From Ruminococcus sp. UBA3280 (lineage in GTDB: Bacteria; Bacillota; Clostridia; Oscillospirales; Ruminococcaceae), in contig DETU01000113.1 in assembly GCA_002362175.1 (NCBI GenBank), positions 13,134 to 40,974 of the forward strand: a stretch of DNA of 27,841 nt, written 5' to 3'. This document shows, in pieces, positions 1 to 8,040 of the stretch. The notes beneath the pieces were generated by a model that was not told the origin of the DNA, did not search any database, and worked only from the letters and a program-made list of their open reading frames with translations. A program made the translations under genes and the position numbers. Every line of letters begins with the position of its first letter. The stretch's first letter is position 1.

Positions 1-1052
1 TTACCGTGGTCAACGTGTCCCATTACAACAACGACGGGACAACGTTCTTCAAGGTTTGTATCATCGTCATCGCTGTCATCTATGAGACGTTCTTCAATAG
101 TGACGATTACTTCCTTTTCAACCTTTGCACCGAGTTCTTCCGCAACAAGTGACGCTGTATCAAAATCAATTTCCTGATTTATGGTAGCCATTATACCAAG
201 ACCCATAAGTTTCTTGATAACTTCAGTAGCGGTAACTTTAAGACGTGCAGCAAGTTCACTTACTGTTATGTTGTCGGGAATAAGCACTTTAAGCTGTTGT
301 TTTCTTGCTCTTTCAAGTTCAAGTCTCTTAAGCTTTTCAGCTTCTGTTTCCTTTTTGGAATACTGCTGACGGTTTCTTTGTGCGGACTTCTGATTTATCT
401 TCTGCTTCTTTGAAGAATAATTATCATTTTTGTGCTTGTTTGTGGGAGCAATCTGTTCATAACGCTCGTTGTACTTATCGAGGTCAACGTAGCTTCCTCT
501 TGTGTCAACTGTTCTTCTCTGAGTAGAAGTCTGTGCTGTCTCGGAACTGAACGAAACGTTAAGCTTTGAACGTTCGCCCCTTTCCTGAGCCTTAGCCTGC
601 GGCTTGTTCCTGTCATTCTTCTTGTTCTTCGGTTTGGACTGTTCAACAGGCTTTGTTTCGGCAACAGTTTCAGGCTTCTTTTCTTCCTGTTTCTTCGGAG
701 CAGGTTTTACATCGTTCTGCTTTTTTACAGGTGTACTTTCTGCTTTTATTTCAGACTTTTTGTCATTCTTCTTTACAGGTGCAGATTTTTTAACAGGTTT
801 TTTTCTGTCCTGTTTCTGAGGTTCTTCCTTTTTAACAGGCTTTTCTTCATTCTTTGACTTGTAATATTCGTCAAAGGATTTCACTTCATGAATCTTTGTA
901 AAATGTTCAAGAATGAGATTCATTTCAGTTTCGGTAAGACCTGTTGAAGCTTTTTTCTTAGTATCGCCATTTGCTGCAAAATAATCAATAATTTCCTGTG
1001 TAGAAACATTAAGGTCCTTGGCAGCGTCGCTGAGTTTTACTTTTTTCGTCAT
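1..1052 (-). CDS. infB: Translation initiation factor IF-2, N-terminal part (cut by window edge)
   Basis: IF-2 is the GTPase that brings initiator fMet-tRNA to the 30S subunit and promotes 50S joining. The window holds 350 codons from the start; the frame runs off the left edge exactly at the G1 P-loop (VVVMGHVDHG), so the G, II, III and C2 domains are missing. Seen here: an IF2_N helical domain at about residues 1-50 (start MTKKVKLSDAAKDLNVS), a long Lys/Glu/Pro/Gln-rich low-complexity linker at about 65-240, and a second IF2_N-like domain at about 250-310 (VLIPDNITVSELAARL). The ATG at 1052 is preceded by GGAGG at 1064-1068, with somewhat long spacing. It is the last gene seen of the rimP-nusA-ylxR-ylxQ-infB operon and lies 118 bp downstream of ylxQ, a gap that holds its own likely promoter. 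The identity is secure; only the 3' part is unseen. Confidence 0.96.
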   Translation of the reverse strand, partial: MTKKVKLSDAAKDLNVSTQEIIDYFAANGDTKKKASTGLTETEMNLILEHFTKIHEVKSFDEYYKSKNEEKPVKKEEPQKQDRKKPVKKSAPVKKNDKKSEIKAESTPVKKQNDVKPAPKKQEEKKPETVAETKPVEQSKPKNKKNDRNKPQAKAQERGERSKLNVSFSSETAQTSTQRRTVDTRGSYVDLDKYNERYEQIAPTNKHKNDNYSSKKQKINQKSAQRNRQQYSKKETEAEKLKRLELERARKQQLKVLIPDNITVSELAARLKVTATEVIKKLMGLGIMATINQEIDFDTASLVAEELGAKVEKEVIVTIEERLIDDSDDDDTNLEERCPVVVVMGHVDHG

Positions 1053-1085
1053 AGGCTCAAATACCTCCAGTTAATTGTGCCGTAT

Positions 1086-1113
1086 ATAATACGACTGTGT
1101 TTTGACCTGTCAT
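1086..1113 (-). promoter_or_regulatory. Probable secondary sigma-A promoter in front of infB
   Basis: On the minus strand a -35-like ATGACA (1108-1113) and a -10-like TATTAT (1086-1091) are separated by 16 bp, each matching consensus at 5 of 6 positions. The predicted transcript start is near 1079, about 27 nt before the infB start codon. The -35 box lies inside the palindrome at 1108-1124. Inference from sequence only. Confidence 0.4.
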
Positions 1114-1124
1114 GATTCATGACA
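1108..1124. promoter_or_regulatory. Perfect 17-bp palindrome upstream of infB (possible operator)
   Basis: TGTCATGA-T-TCATGACA is an inverted repeat with two perfect 8-bp arms and a 1-bp centre. It lies in the ylxQ-infB gap and overlaps the -35 box of the putative infB promoter. A 1-nt centre and an odd length fit a dimeric repressor site better than an RNA hairpin, although the transcript could also fold. No known regulator is assigned. Confidence 0.4.
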
Positions 1125-1170
1125 AATCTGTTTTCTTTAAAAATATATGTCAATACAGTCTGTGCTGTAA

Positions 1171-1476
1171 TTAAGTATTGACAATTTTTGCAAAACCGTC
1201 TGCAAATCCCTTATCACATACGGCGATAACCGCAGTAATCTTTCCGCATAATATACCTATTTCTTCTTTTGTAAGCTCGGTACGGAAAATCGGAACGGAA
1301 TATTTTCCGCATACAAAGTAAATTTCCTTGACGGTTTTTTCTGATGCGTCAGAAGCAGTCAGGACACAGAACGCAGTACCGTTTTTTACGGCATCGCATA
1401 CACTGTCAAAACCCTTTACGGTTTTTCCCGCTTTCAGACATATCGTAAGCAGATTAGCTGTTTTTTTCGAGTTCAT
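1171..1476 (-). CDS. ylxQ: L7Ae-family ribosomal-associated protein (YlxQ type)
   Basis: A 101-residue basic protein of the ribosomal L7Ae/L30e/S12e fold, the family that binds kink-turn RNA. The N-terminus NSKKTANLLTICLKAGKTVKG and the following alternating strand-helix pattern (AFCVLTASDASEKTVKEI, then YSVPIFRTELTKEEIG and ITAVIAVCDKGFA) match YlxQ, which sits between ylxR and infB in many Firmicutes. Its start overlaps the last 23 bp of ylxR in another frame, with a GGGGTGATG ribosome site inside ylxR, suggesting coupled translation. An RNA-binding role is inferred from the family; the physiological role of YlxQ is not well defined. Confidence 0.88.
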   Translation of the reverse strand: MNSKKTANLLTICLKAGKTVKGFDSVCDAVKNGTAFCVLTASDASEKTVKEIYFVCGKYSVPIFRTELTKEEIGILCGKITAVIAVCDKGFADGFAKIVNT

Positions 1477-1723
1477 CTGCCATCACCCCGTAAATGCTTT
1501 CATCTATTCTGCATGAAAATGATTTTTCAAACCTGCGTGCCTTTCTTGCCTTTTCAAAACATTCACTGCTGTGGCATATATATGCACCTCTGCCGGATTT
1601 TTTTCCGGTAAAATCAAGGCTTATTTCACCTTCAGGAGATTTTACCACACGGATAAGCTCCTTTTTAGGCTTCATCTCATTACAGCCCATACACATTCTC
1701 ATGGGAATTTTTTTCGGTTTCAT
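1454..1723 (-). CDS. rnpM: YlxR/RnpM family RNase P modulator
   Basis: An 89-residue basic protein of the DUF448/YlxR family. Diagnostic motifs are present: RMCMGCNEMKPKKELIRVV near the N-terminus and GRGAYICHSSEC in the middle, with the usual cysteines. Family members bind RNA; YlxR of Bacillus (renamed RnpM) has been reported to bind RNase P RNA and modulate its activity. It starts 3 bp after the nusA stop, with its GAGGAA ribosome site inside the last nusA codons, and its own end overlaps ylxQ. The placement between nusA and ylxQ-infB is the standard Firmicutes arrangement. No oddities are visible. Confidence 0.93.
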   Translation of the reverse strand: MKPKKIPMRMCMGCNEMKPKKELIRVVKSPEGEISLDFTGKKSGRGAYICHSSECFEKARKARRFEKSFSCRIDESIYGVMADELEKNS

Positions 1724-1726
1724 AAA

Positions 1727-2944
1727 TTATTCCTCTTTCGGAGCAGTTTCTTCCGGAGCAACCGATTCTGCTTTAACTTCTTCCGCCTCTGATACAGGAG
1801 ATTCAACAGTTGTTGTTTCTTCTGCGACTTCCTCCGAAATCTGCGGTTCAGGTACTTTGAAATCGGGACTCAATTCAGGAGCTTTCTTATTTGTTTCGGT
1901 ATCAAACTGAGGTTTGATGTCAATTTTATATCCTGTAAGCTTTGCGGCAAGCTTTGCATTCTGTCCTTTGTTACCGATAGCAAGTGAAAGCTGATTGTTA
2001 GGTACTATAACGGTGCAGGTTTTTTCTTCTTCGGAAGTAATTACTGTTTTAAGAACTGAAGCCGGTGCAAGTGCCTTTGCAATGAATTTTTCAGGTACTT
2101 CACTCCATGGAATAATGTCTATCTTTTCGTTGTTGAGTTCTTCAACAACAGCCTTTATTCTTGAACGTTCAGTACCGATACAAGCACCTACTGCGTCAAC
2201 ATTCGGGTCTCTTGACCATACCGCTATCTTTGTTCTTGCACCTGCTTCTCTTGAAATGGACTTCACTTCAACTGTTCCGTCATATATTTCGGGAACTTCC
2301 AACTCAAAAAGTCTCTTTACGAGGTCCTTGTGAGTACGCGAAATCTTGACAATGGGCTTTTTGGTTTTTCCTATAATACTGGTAATATAAACCTTTACAG
2401 ACGAACCTTCTTTCAGCACTTCTCCCGGAATCTGTTCGTTTCTGAAAAGATAGAGTTCAGTTCCCTCATATTCAACAGTAACAGTGCCTCTGCCGGGGTC
2501 AATCTGAGAAACTTTTGCTGTAATACATTCATGTTCCTTTGATTCAAAACGATTAAGCATCTGTTCACGGTTGATTTCTCTGAGGTCGCCCTTTATCGAC
2601 TGCTTTGCCGAGAGTGCCGCCATTCTGCCGAGTTTTGAAATATCAATCTCTTTCATAATCTTACCGCCCACAACAGCATATGGGTCAATGGTTCTTGCAA
2701 CGTCAATATTTATTTCGTTTTCGTCGATAGGATAATCGTCAATAATCTCCTGCTCGATATACATCGCAAACTTCTTTGTAAGAGGGTCAATTTCAACCTT
2801 TATACGTTCTTCACTGTGCGGATAAGCCTTTCTTGCAGCCTTAAGCATTGCCGACTTTACTTTTTCGATGAGAAGTTCAGTTTCAACACTGTTTTCCTCT
2901 CCGAGAGATTGAAGTGCATCGAAAAAGCTCTTGTTAATGTTCAT
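1727..2944 (-). CDS. nusA: Transcription termination/antitermination factor NusA
   Basis: NusA binds RNA polymerase and nascent RNA and controls pausing, termination and antitermination. In the 405 residues I see the N-terminal polymerase-binding domain (start NINKSFFDALQSLGEE, about 1-130), an S1 domain (about 135-200, starting CITAKVSQIDPGRG), KH1 with GACIGTERSRIKAVVEEL and KH2 with LAIGNKGQNAKLAAKL. The last 55 or so residues form an acidic Pro/Glu/Val-rich tail (from PELSPDF to APKEE) that is probably disordered. The length fits Firmicutes NusA with a short extension. GGAGGAA lies 11 nt before the ATG. It follows rimP by 67 bp and runs straight into ylxR. Confidence 0.97.
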   Translation of the reverse strand: MNINKSFFDALQSLGEENSVETELLIEKVKSAMLKAARKAYPHSEERIKVEIDPLTKKFAMYIEQEIIDDYPIDENEINIDVARTIDPYAVVGGKIMKEIDISKLGRMAALSAKQSIKGDLREINREQMLNRFESKEHECITAKVSQIDPGRGTVTVEYEGTELYLFRNEQIPGEVLKEGSSVKVYITSIIGKTKKPIVKISRTHKDLVKRLFELEVPEIYDGTVEVKSISREAGARTKIAVWSRDPNVDAVGACIGTERSRIKAVVEELNNEKIDIIPWSEVPEKFIAKALAPASVLKTVITSEEEKTCTVIVPNNQLSLAIGNKGQNAKLAAKLTGYKIDIKPQFDTETNKKAPELSPDFKVPEPQISEEVAEETTTVESPVSEAEEVKAESVAPEETAPKEE

Positions 2945-3011
2945 GTCTGTATATTCCTCCAGTATATAAAAATATTTTCATTGATTGCGGTTTTAAAACC
3001 TGTGAATTTCT

Positions 3012-3485
3012 TTAAAATTCAAAATAAAGCTTGACATAGGCAATATCAGAAAGCGGAAATTTTTTTTCACTTCCGTCGTCAAGAACAACGGAAACGCCGT
3101 CCCTGTCTGCACCTGAAAGCACTGCGATAATTTCCTTTTCACCTTCAATACCTCTTATGAAACGGATTTTTACCGTATCGCCCTCACAAATTTCAAAATG
3201 TTCTTCTTTGACAAGCTCTCTCTCAAGACCGGCAGAACCGACTTCAAGCGTGTATCCCTGCGAAATGGGGTCTTTTTCGTCCATGACTGCATTTATCGGA
3301 GTATTTGCCCTTTCACAGTCCTCAATGGTTATACCGTCGTCGCTGTCAATGAATATACGAAGATACCAAACCGCACCTTCCTTTTCATAGCATACGTCCC
3401 AGAGATAATAACCGAGTTCGTCCGTTATCGGCTTTACAAGGTCGTATACTCTCTGTTCGGTAGCACCGAATTTCTTGAATTTCAT
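3012..3485 (-). CDS. rimP: Ribosome maturation factor RimP
   Basis: RimP assists maturation of the 30S subunit. The 157-residue protein has the two-part layout: an N-terminal alpha/beta domain (YDLVKPITDELGYYLWDV, then WYLRIFIDSDDGITIEDCE and the family motif YTLEVGSAGLERELVKEEHF) and a C-terminal Sm-like barrel (DTVKIRFI through FPLSDIAYVKLYFEF). I chose the ATG at 3485 because AGGAGAGG lies about 8 nt upstream; the longer version from a GTG at 3506 would put this ribosome site inside the coding region. It is the first gene of the nusA-infB operon and is preceded by a leader with a hairpin and a strong promoter. Confidence 0.95.
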   Translation of the reverse strand: MKFKKFGATEQRVYDLVKPITDELGYYLWDVCYEKEGAVWYLRIFIDSDDGITIEDCERANTPINAVMDEKDPISQGYTLEVGSAGLERELVKEEHFEICEGDTVKIRFIRGIEGEKEIIAVLSGADRDGVSVVLDDGSEKKFPLSDIAYVKLYFEF

Positions 3486-3536
3486 CTGCAATTCCTCTCC
3501 TTTCACCGAATTTACACAATAGTCCCAATATAAACG

Positions 3537-3560
3537 AAAGACCGGAGAGTTCCGGTCTTT
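3537..3560 (-). promoter_or_regulatory. Perfect hairpin in the rimP-nusA-infB leader
   Basis: AAAGACCGGA and TCCGGTCTTT form a perfect 10-bp inverted repeat around a 4-nt loop. In the minus-strand transcript it lies about 20-40 nt after the predicted start and about 50 nt before rimP. It is not followed by a clear U-run (CGUUUAUAUU), so it is more likely a stability or regulatory hairpin than a full terminator. Because it is palindromic it could also act as DNA. Confidence 0.55.
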
Positions 3561-3584
3561 GAGGTTAACTATTACCTTATATCT

Positions 3585-3613
3585 ATTATATCACGGATTT
3601 CTGTAAAAATCAA
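3585..3613 (-). promoter_or_regulatory. Sigma-A promoter of the rimP-nusA-ylxR-ylxQ-infB operon
   Basis: On the minus strand, TTGATT (-35, 3608-3613) and a perfect TATAAT (-10, 3585-3590) are separated by exactly 17 bp. The predicted transcript start is near 3578, giving a leader of about 93 nt that contains the 3537-3560 hairpin. Confidence 0.75.
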
Positions 3614-3652
3614 GTCTTTTCGGAAAATTTCTTTTAAAAACCGATATTTTTA

Positions 3653-3718
3653 CCGTAACGGCTGTATTTCCATACAGTAAAACAACCGTTAAAACAAAGA
3701 TATACCGCCGTTTACGGC
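3653..3718. promoter_or_regulatory. Cluster of inverted repeats between the divergent promoters
   Basis: The gap between rimP and the solute-binding protein gene (3486-3858) carries three short inverted repeats upstream of the plus-strand promoter: CCGT-A-ACGG (3653-3661), CTGTAT-TTCC-ATACAG (3662-3677) and GCCGT-TT-ACGGC (3707-3718). The first and third share CCGT/ACGG half sites about 55 bp apart, as an operator pair might. No regulator gene is in the window. Operator function is inference. Confidence 0.3.
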
Positions 3719-3774
3719 AACAGTAAAGTGAAAGAAATGTGTACAAAATATCACACAATGATTTTATAAAATGC

Positions 3775-3804
3775 TTGACATATCAGTAAAATATAATGTA
3801 TAAT
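3775..3804 (+). promoter_or_regulatory. Strong sigma-A promoter of the solute-binding protein gene
   Basis: A perfect TTGACA (3775-3780) and a perfect TATAAT (3799-3804) are separated by 18 bp; a second TATAAT lies at 3792-3797 but its 11-bp spacing is unsuitable. The predicted start is near 3811, about 48 nt before the ATG at 3859. The in-frame ATG at 3796 lies inside this promoter and so cannot be the start codon. Confidence 0.8.
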
Positions 3805-3858
3805 AAGGTGAACAATCTACATGGAATAACTGTAATGGCAATGAAAGGAGACCTCCGT

Positions 3859-5268
3859 ATGAAAAATATAAAGAAAACGCTTGCAGGAATCATTGCCGTA
3901 ACAACGGTGATGACCTCAGCAGTTTCCTGTAGAAAGAATGTAACAGGAAATCTTTCTGTTGAAACAGACGAAAAACCGATAGCAATGCTTCCTGAAGGTG
4001 AAGAACCCGAAGGAGTTGGCGAACCTGCCGATATTTCGGGTACTGAAATAGTATGGCTTTCCGACTATGACCTTAATCCCGCAGAAAAAGACAAGCGTTC
4101 AGTAGCATTATCTCTTTTTGAGGACGTTTTTGGCGGTAAGATAAAATTTGTCTATACATCGCCTGAAGAAAGATTTGAAAAACTTGCATCAATGATTCTG
4201 TCAGGCGACGAGGTAGATATGGTTGAATATGATATCAGTGCATTGCCCGACGGAGTAAAGAAAAATCAGTATGAACCGCTTGACCCTTATTTCAATTCAC
4301 TTGAAATCAACAGCAGTATATGGGACGATATGTCTGATGTTATTGATATGTTTGAATACAATGATAAGCATTATGTCATTCCCTATTCACTTTCAAATCC
4401 CGTTGTACTCACATACAGCCGTAAGATGATTGAAGAAAACAAGCTTGATGACCCCTATGAACTTTATCAAAAAGACAAGTGGGACTGGGATACTTTCATG
4501 GAAATGATGGAAAAATTCCAAAAAGATACGGGAGGTTACGGAATAAACGGATTTGTCGGAAATTCTCTTATTCATTCCACAGGCTTTAACATAGTAAACT
4601 ATAAAAACGGAAAACTGATGAATAACATCAATACTGCTCCGATAAAGGAGGCTGAAACGTTTATGCAGGAAATAGCAAACAAAAAACTCTATTCAACATA
4701 CAGAAATGACAGCTTTCCTTCGGGTAAGGGTACTCTGTTCTTTGCCGCACCTTTCTGGACTATCGGCGTTTCAAACGTAAGATGTCCTGATATGGACTTC
4801 ATGGCAGTACCGTTTCCGAAATACGACAAGGCAGAGGGAAATTATATAGTATGCGACTTCAATGCTAAAATGCTCGTTAAAAATTCCAAAAAGGGACACG
4901 CAGTCGCAACATATATAAAATGTGAAAGGTTTGCGGTAACTCAGGAGGACTATAAAGAACCGGCAAAGGAGTTTGCACTTCTTCCTGAAAAAAACTCAAA
5001 AGGAGTTACGGTCAGTCAGCTTACCCCCGAACAGTATGACGTTTTACAGGAATACACAAACCCCACAAAAATAACACCTGTAGTTGATTTTGCTTACGGA
5101 ATGGGCAACAGGCTTTACAGTTCGGCAGGTTCTGACGGCATAATTGACCGTATTGAAAAAAATATGCTTATATCGGGCGGTACTTACGAAACATGGAAAA
5201 CTTTACGCGATTCATGTTCCGCTGTGATAAAGGAAGAAATCGAACGACTGAAACAAACTGAAAATTAA
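3859..5268 (+). CDS. Extracellular solute-binding lipoprotein (family 1 type), orphan
   Basis: A 469-residue exported lipoprotein resembling sugar-type ABC solute-binding proteins. The N-terminus MKNIKKTLAGIIAVTTVMTS is a lipoprotein signal peptide with the lipobox-like AVSC, predicting lipidation at Cys24. An acidic linker (residues 33-55) precedes the binding fold, which begins EIVWLSDYDLNP. The order of elements (SPEERFEKLASMILSGDEVDMVEYD, then YVIPYSLSNPVVLTYSRKMIEEN, then DKWDWDTFMEMMEKFQKDTGGYG) fits the family: domain 1, ligand-cleft aromatics, hinge. The start is the ATG at 3859, with GGAG 8 nt upstream. No ABC permease or ATPase is adjacent, so it either works with a distant transporter or acts as a sensor. 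It is probably co-transcribed in part with the membrane protein gene that follows, though a hairpin lies between them. The ligand is unknown. Confidence 0.85.
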   Translation: MKNIKKTLAGIIAVTTVMTSAVSCRKNVTGNLSVETDEKPIAMLPEGEEPEGVGEPADISGTEIVWLSDYDLNPAEKDKRSVALSLFEDVFGGKIKFVYTSPEERFEKLASMILSGDEVDMVEYDISALPDGVKKNQYEPLDPYFNSLEINSSIWDDMSDVIDMFEYNDKHYVIPYSLSNPVVLTYSRKMIEENKLDDPYELYQKDKWDWDTFMEMMEKFQKDTGGYGINGFVGNSLIHSTGFNIVNYKNGKLMNNINTAPIKEAETFMQEIANKKLYSTYRNDSFPSGKGTLFFAAPFWTIGVSNVRCPDMDFMAVPFPKYDKAEGNYIVCDFNAKMLVKNSKKGHAVATYIKCERFAVTQEDYKEPAKEFALLPEKNSKGVTVSQLTPEQYDVLQEYTNPTKITPVVDFAYGMGNRLYSSAGSDGIIDRIEKNMLISGGTYETWKTLRDSCSAVIKEEIERLKQTEN

Positions 5269-5274
5269 AAATAT

Positions 5275-5304
5275 GGGACAGCATAAAGTTGTCCCTTATA
5301 TTTT
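5275..5304 (+). terminator. Weak terminator or attenuator hairpin
   Basis: GGGACA (5275-5280) and TGTCCC (5290-5295) form a 6-bp stem with a 9-nt loop, followed by TTATATTTTG. It lies 7 bp after the solute-binding protein stop. The stem is short and the T-tract is broken by A residues, so partial read-through into the next gene is likely. Confidence 0.5.
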
Positions 5305-5325
5305 GTAAATGAAAGGAAAAACATT

Positions 5326-7719
5326 ATGTTAATAAAACTGCTGTTTTTTATTGTAATCATAATGACGGTTTCTGCGTCAGTAATATTTATAACCGATGTA
5401 AGAAAAGTAATCCCTTCTCCGCCTGAAACAGAAGAAGAAAATGCTGAAAATCAGACGGAAGAACCGTCACCCGTACAGTCAAAAAAACTTTTTGCGGACA
5501 TATGTATGATATTTGCTGTACTTCTCGGAATATCCGATATTACAGGACTTATAGACATGGGTATATTTCATGGTGCATTTGCCGTCATGGGAACAGTCCT
5601 TCTTCTTGAAAAGGTCTGTAATCTTATCAGAAACAGAATACAATCACGCACAATTAAATTTTTCAGTAAAATCATTCTTATTGCTTCACTGCTGGAAATG
5701 ACCGTCTTTCAGTTTCCTTCGTACAGGATATTTTTCGGAGACTATAAACAGCAGACACTTTCCGTATCGGACGCAACATCAGTCAATGCGGAAACCGGAG
5801 AAAAAACAGGCAATATCAAAGTAAAAGGAAAAGAGACCGCTACAGTTAAATTTGATAACATAAACAAAAAAGTCGGCACAATTAAAATTAACATCGAAAC
5901 AGCAAATTCAGACAGTCTTTCAGTCAGCATTGACGCAACCGACGAAACATCATCATTATATCGTCCGTCAATAATAAAAGCAGATATTGTTACAACAAAT
6001 CCAAGCACCGCATATACAACCGTTTTGCTTTCGGGGAATGTCGGTTCACTGCAATTCAATTTTTCAGGTAAAAATGACTATGATTTATTTGATATATCAT
6101 CAATAGAACTCAATACGCCCATTCCGTTTGAAATATCTGTCCTCAGAATGATGCTCATCATTATTATTTCAACACTCGCATATGCTGTGGCATTTTCGGG
6201 ACTGATGAAAAGAACGTATAAAGAAAACCTGAAATTATGTGAAATTGCATCACTTATAATTACCGTTTCGGCTGTTCTTATTGCATTTGGTATGACCTGT
6301 ACTAAAATCCCGTCGGATTCTGAAAATTATTTTTCTCAGCAGGAGGGCAATCAGATTTCAGAAGAACTTGTATCAGCTTTTGAAAACGGTCAGGTCTCAT
6401 TACTAAGAGAACCTTCAAAGGAACTTCTTGAACTTGATGACCCTTATGACAGATACCTCCGTGAATCAGTGACAAGCGGTGCAGCATGGGACCATGTCCT
6501 TTATAACGGGAAATATTATTCATATTATGGAATAGCTCCTGTAATCCTGCTTTTCCTGCCGTATCACCTGATAACAGGAAGTTTCTTTTCAACAGAAATC
6601 GCAGTATTTCTTTTCTCGGCACTGGGTCTTATATTCCTTACAATGACGTATAACGCAATAATAAAACGCCGTTTCGGACGGATACCATCAGGCTGTTATA
6701 TTGCAGGACTTGCAATTCTCCTTACGGTCTGCGGAATATGGTACAGTATCGGACGACCTCTTTTCTATGAAATATCAATATCATCGGGCTTTGCCTTTAC
6801 AACTCTCGGTGCTTATTTCCTCATATCTTCAAATGTAATAGGAAACGGGGAAATTTCCCTTAAAAAAGTTACTCTTGCCTCCCTGTTTCTTGCAATTGCG
6901 GTGCTTTGCCGTCCTACACTTGCGGTATATTCAATATGTGCCTGTGTATATTACGTCATAGGGTTCGGCAATTCCACAAAGGTCTATGAAAAAGACGGAA
7001 GTATAAAAACAGTGAAAAGCAGGAAAATAAAATATATACTTTGTGCTGTGATTCCGTTTGCGGTTCTTGGCTCGTTTCAGATGTGGTATAACTACGCACG
7101 CTTTGATTCTCCTTTTGATTTCGGAATAAAATACTCACTTACAATAAACGATTTCATTGATTCCGAATATCACACACTTTTCGTTCTTATAGGATTATTC
7201 GCATATATTTTTGCGGTTCCGTCAATCAGGTTTGAATATCCGTATGTTGAAACACCTTTTTCATACCTAAAGGCAAACGGCTATTACTTCAAAGACCTCG
7301 GACAGACTTCAGGTATATTATTCCTTGCAATTCCTGTATTTGCCTATCTGCTCGGCGGAAAAGCCCTGCGTAAACTTCCCGACAGACGCACTAAAATAAA
7401 ATATTCCATTATCACACTTCTTCCATGCGTGATAATGCCATTAGTAATAATATTCTCAATATGGGAAAGCGGATATGCCGTAAGATATACAGCGGATTTC
7501 TCATGGCAGATTCTTATGGGGGCATACGTAATACTTTTCTTCCTGTATCAGAATACCGAAAATACAACAATAAAAAATATTTTCAGATATTTCATGACAT
7601 TCTCAATGACAACAGCTTTTATAATAAACATTCCTCAGATATTTAACTTTACTTTCCCTGATTATGACTACCCGTCAATCACAAGTCAGTTTTGTGAACT
7701 TATTGAATTCTGGAGATAA
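5326..7719 (+). CDS. Large polytopic membrane protein with an exported beta-rich domain (GT-C-like?)
   Basis: A 797-residue membrane protein of a kind common in Clostridia but not functionally assigned. TM1 is at residues 3-22, followed by an acidic Pro/Glu linker and further membrane segments at about 55-95 and 112-132. A soluble, Ser/Thr-rich, beta-strand-rich stretch (about 140-272, KGKETATVKFDNINKKVGTI) is probably outside the cell. At least ten more hydrophobic segments follow from residue 275. Conserved-looking loops include AWDHVLYNGKYYSYYGIAP (about 387), WYNYARFDSPFDFGIKYS (about 588) and ESGYAVRYTADFSWQI (about 713). The many-TM layout with long outer loops recalls GT-C glycosyltransferases that use lipid-linked sugars, but I see no clear DxD-type catalytic motif, so this is only a suggestion. 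AAAGGA lies 8 nt before the ATG. Its partner may be the solute-binding lipoprotein upstream. Confidence 0.75.
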   Translation: MLIKLLFFIVIIMTVSASVIFITDVRKVIPSPPETEEENAENQTEEPSPVQSKKLFADICMIFAVLLGISDITGLIDMGIFHGAFAVMGTVLLLEKVCNLIRNRIQSRTIKFFSKIILIASLLEMTVFQFPSYRIFFGDYKQQTLSVSDATSVNAETGEKTGNIKVKGKETATVKFDNINKKVGTIKINIETANSDSLSVSIDATDETSSLYRPSIIKADIVTTNPSTAYTTVLLSGNVGSLQFNFSGKNDYDLFDISSIELNTPIPFEISVLRMMLIIIISTLAYAVAFSGLMKRTYKENLKLCEIASLIITVSAVLIAFGMTCTKIPSDSENYFSQQEGNQISEELVSAFENGQVSLLREPSKELLELDDPYDRYLRESVTSGAAWDHVLYNGKYYSYYGIAPVILLFLPYHLITGSFFSTEIAVFLFSALGLIFLTMTYNAIIKRRFGRIPSGCYIAGLAILLTVCGIWYSIGRPLFYEISISSGFAFTTLGAYFLISSNVIGNGEISLKKVTLASLFLAIAVLCRPTLAVYSICACVYYVIGFGNSTKVYEKDGSIKTVKSRKIKYILCAVIPFAVLGSFQMWYNYARFDSPFDFGIKYSLTINDFIDSEYHTLFVLIGLFAYIFAVPSIRFEYPYVETPFSYLKANGYYFKDLGQTSGILFLAIPVFAYLLGGKALRKLPDRRTKIKYSIITLLPCVIMPLVIIFSIWESGYAVRYTADFSWQILMGAYVILFFLYQNTENTTIKNIFRYFMTFSMTTAFIINIPQIFNFTFPDYDYPSITSQFCELIEFWR

Positions 7720-7890
7720 TAGTTTTATAAATAAATATAAGTAAGCAATAAAAATGTCCTAAGATGATAAAAAAATTAAATTTAAGCCGGTTATTGTCTG
7801 TTAAAAAACGTATGTTCGATTTTATTTTGGCAAAAAATGACAAAAATTATCTTCATTATAGGTCAATGTGCGGAAATTTTGCAAAAGTAC
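7720..7890. other. AT-rich gap after the membrane protein gene
   Basis: About 170 bp rich in A/T with runs such as AAAAAAATTAAATTTAA. I see no credible GC-rich terminator stem after the membrane protein stop, no coding frame and no RNA gene. Transcription may run into the next gene's leader, or end at a site I cannot see. Confidence 0.4.
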
Positions 7891-7919
7891 GTGACATTTC
7901 TTTCACACTGTGATATAAT
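7891..7919 (+). promoter_or_regulatory. Extended -10 promoter of the Ig-like protein gene
   Basis: GTGACA (7891-7896) lies 17 bp upstream of a perfect TATAAT (7914-7919), which carries a TGA extension (TGATATAAT). The predicted transcript start is near 7926, leaving an untranslated leader of about 175 nt before the ATG at 8100. Confidence 0.7.
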
Positions 7920-7951
7920 GTACTCAAGGTACTTTTCTATGTATAAAACGT

Positions 7952-8040
7952 CTGTAATTATTGTCATTACAGCGTAAGCCGATTATCTTAAAAAGACCGT
8001 CATGTTTATGCCTGCAACAACAAAACACTTTTACGGTCTT
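7952..8040 (+). promoter_or_regulatory. Structured 5' leader with two hairpins
   Basis: Inside the long leader are CTGTAAT/ATTACAG (7952-7958 and 7966-7972, 7-nt loop) and AAGACCGT/ACGGTCTT (7993-8000 and 8033-8040, 8 bp enclosing 32 nt). The second helix lies about 60 nt before the start codon. I do not recognise a known riboswitch consensus. It may be a regulatory leader or a stability element. Confidence 0.4.

Noticed and set aside
3796..3858. A longer start (ATG at 3796) for the solute-binding protein
   Set aside because: This ATG lies in the -10 region of a near-consensus promoter, and the added residues would precede and spoil a normal lipoprotein signal peptide. The ATG at 3859 has a proper ribosome site.
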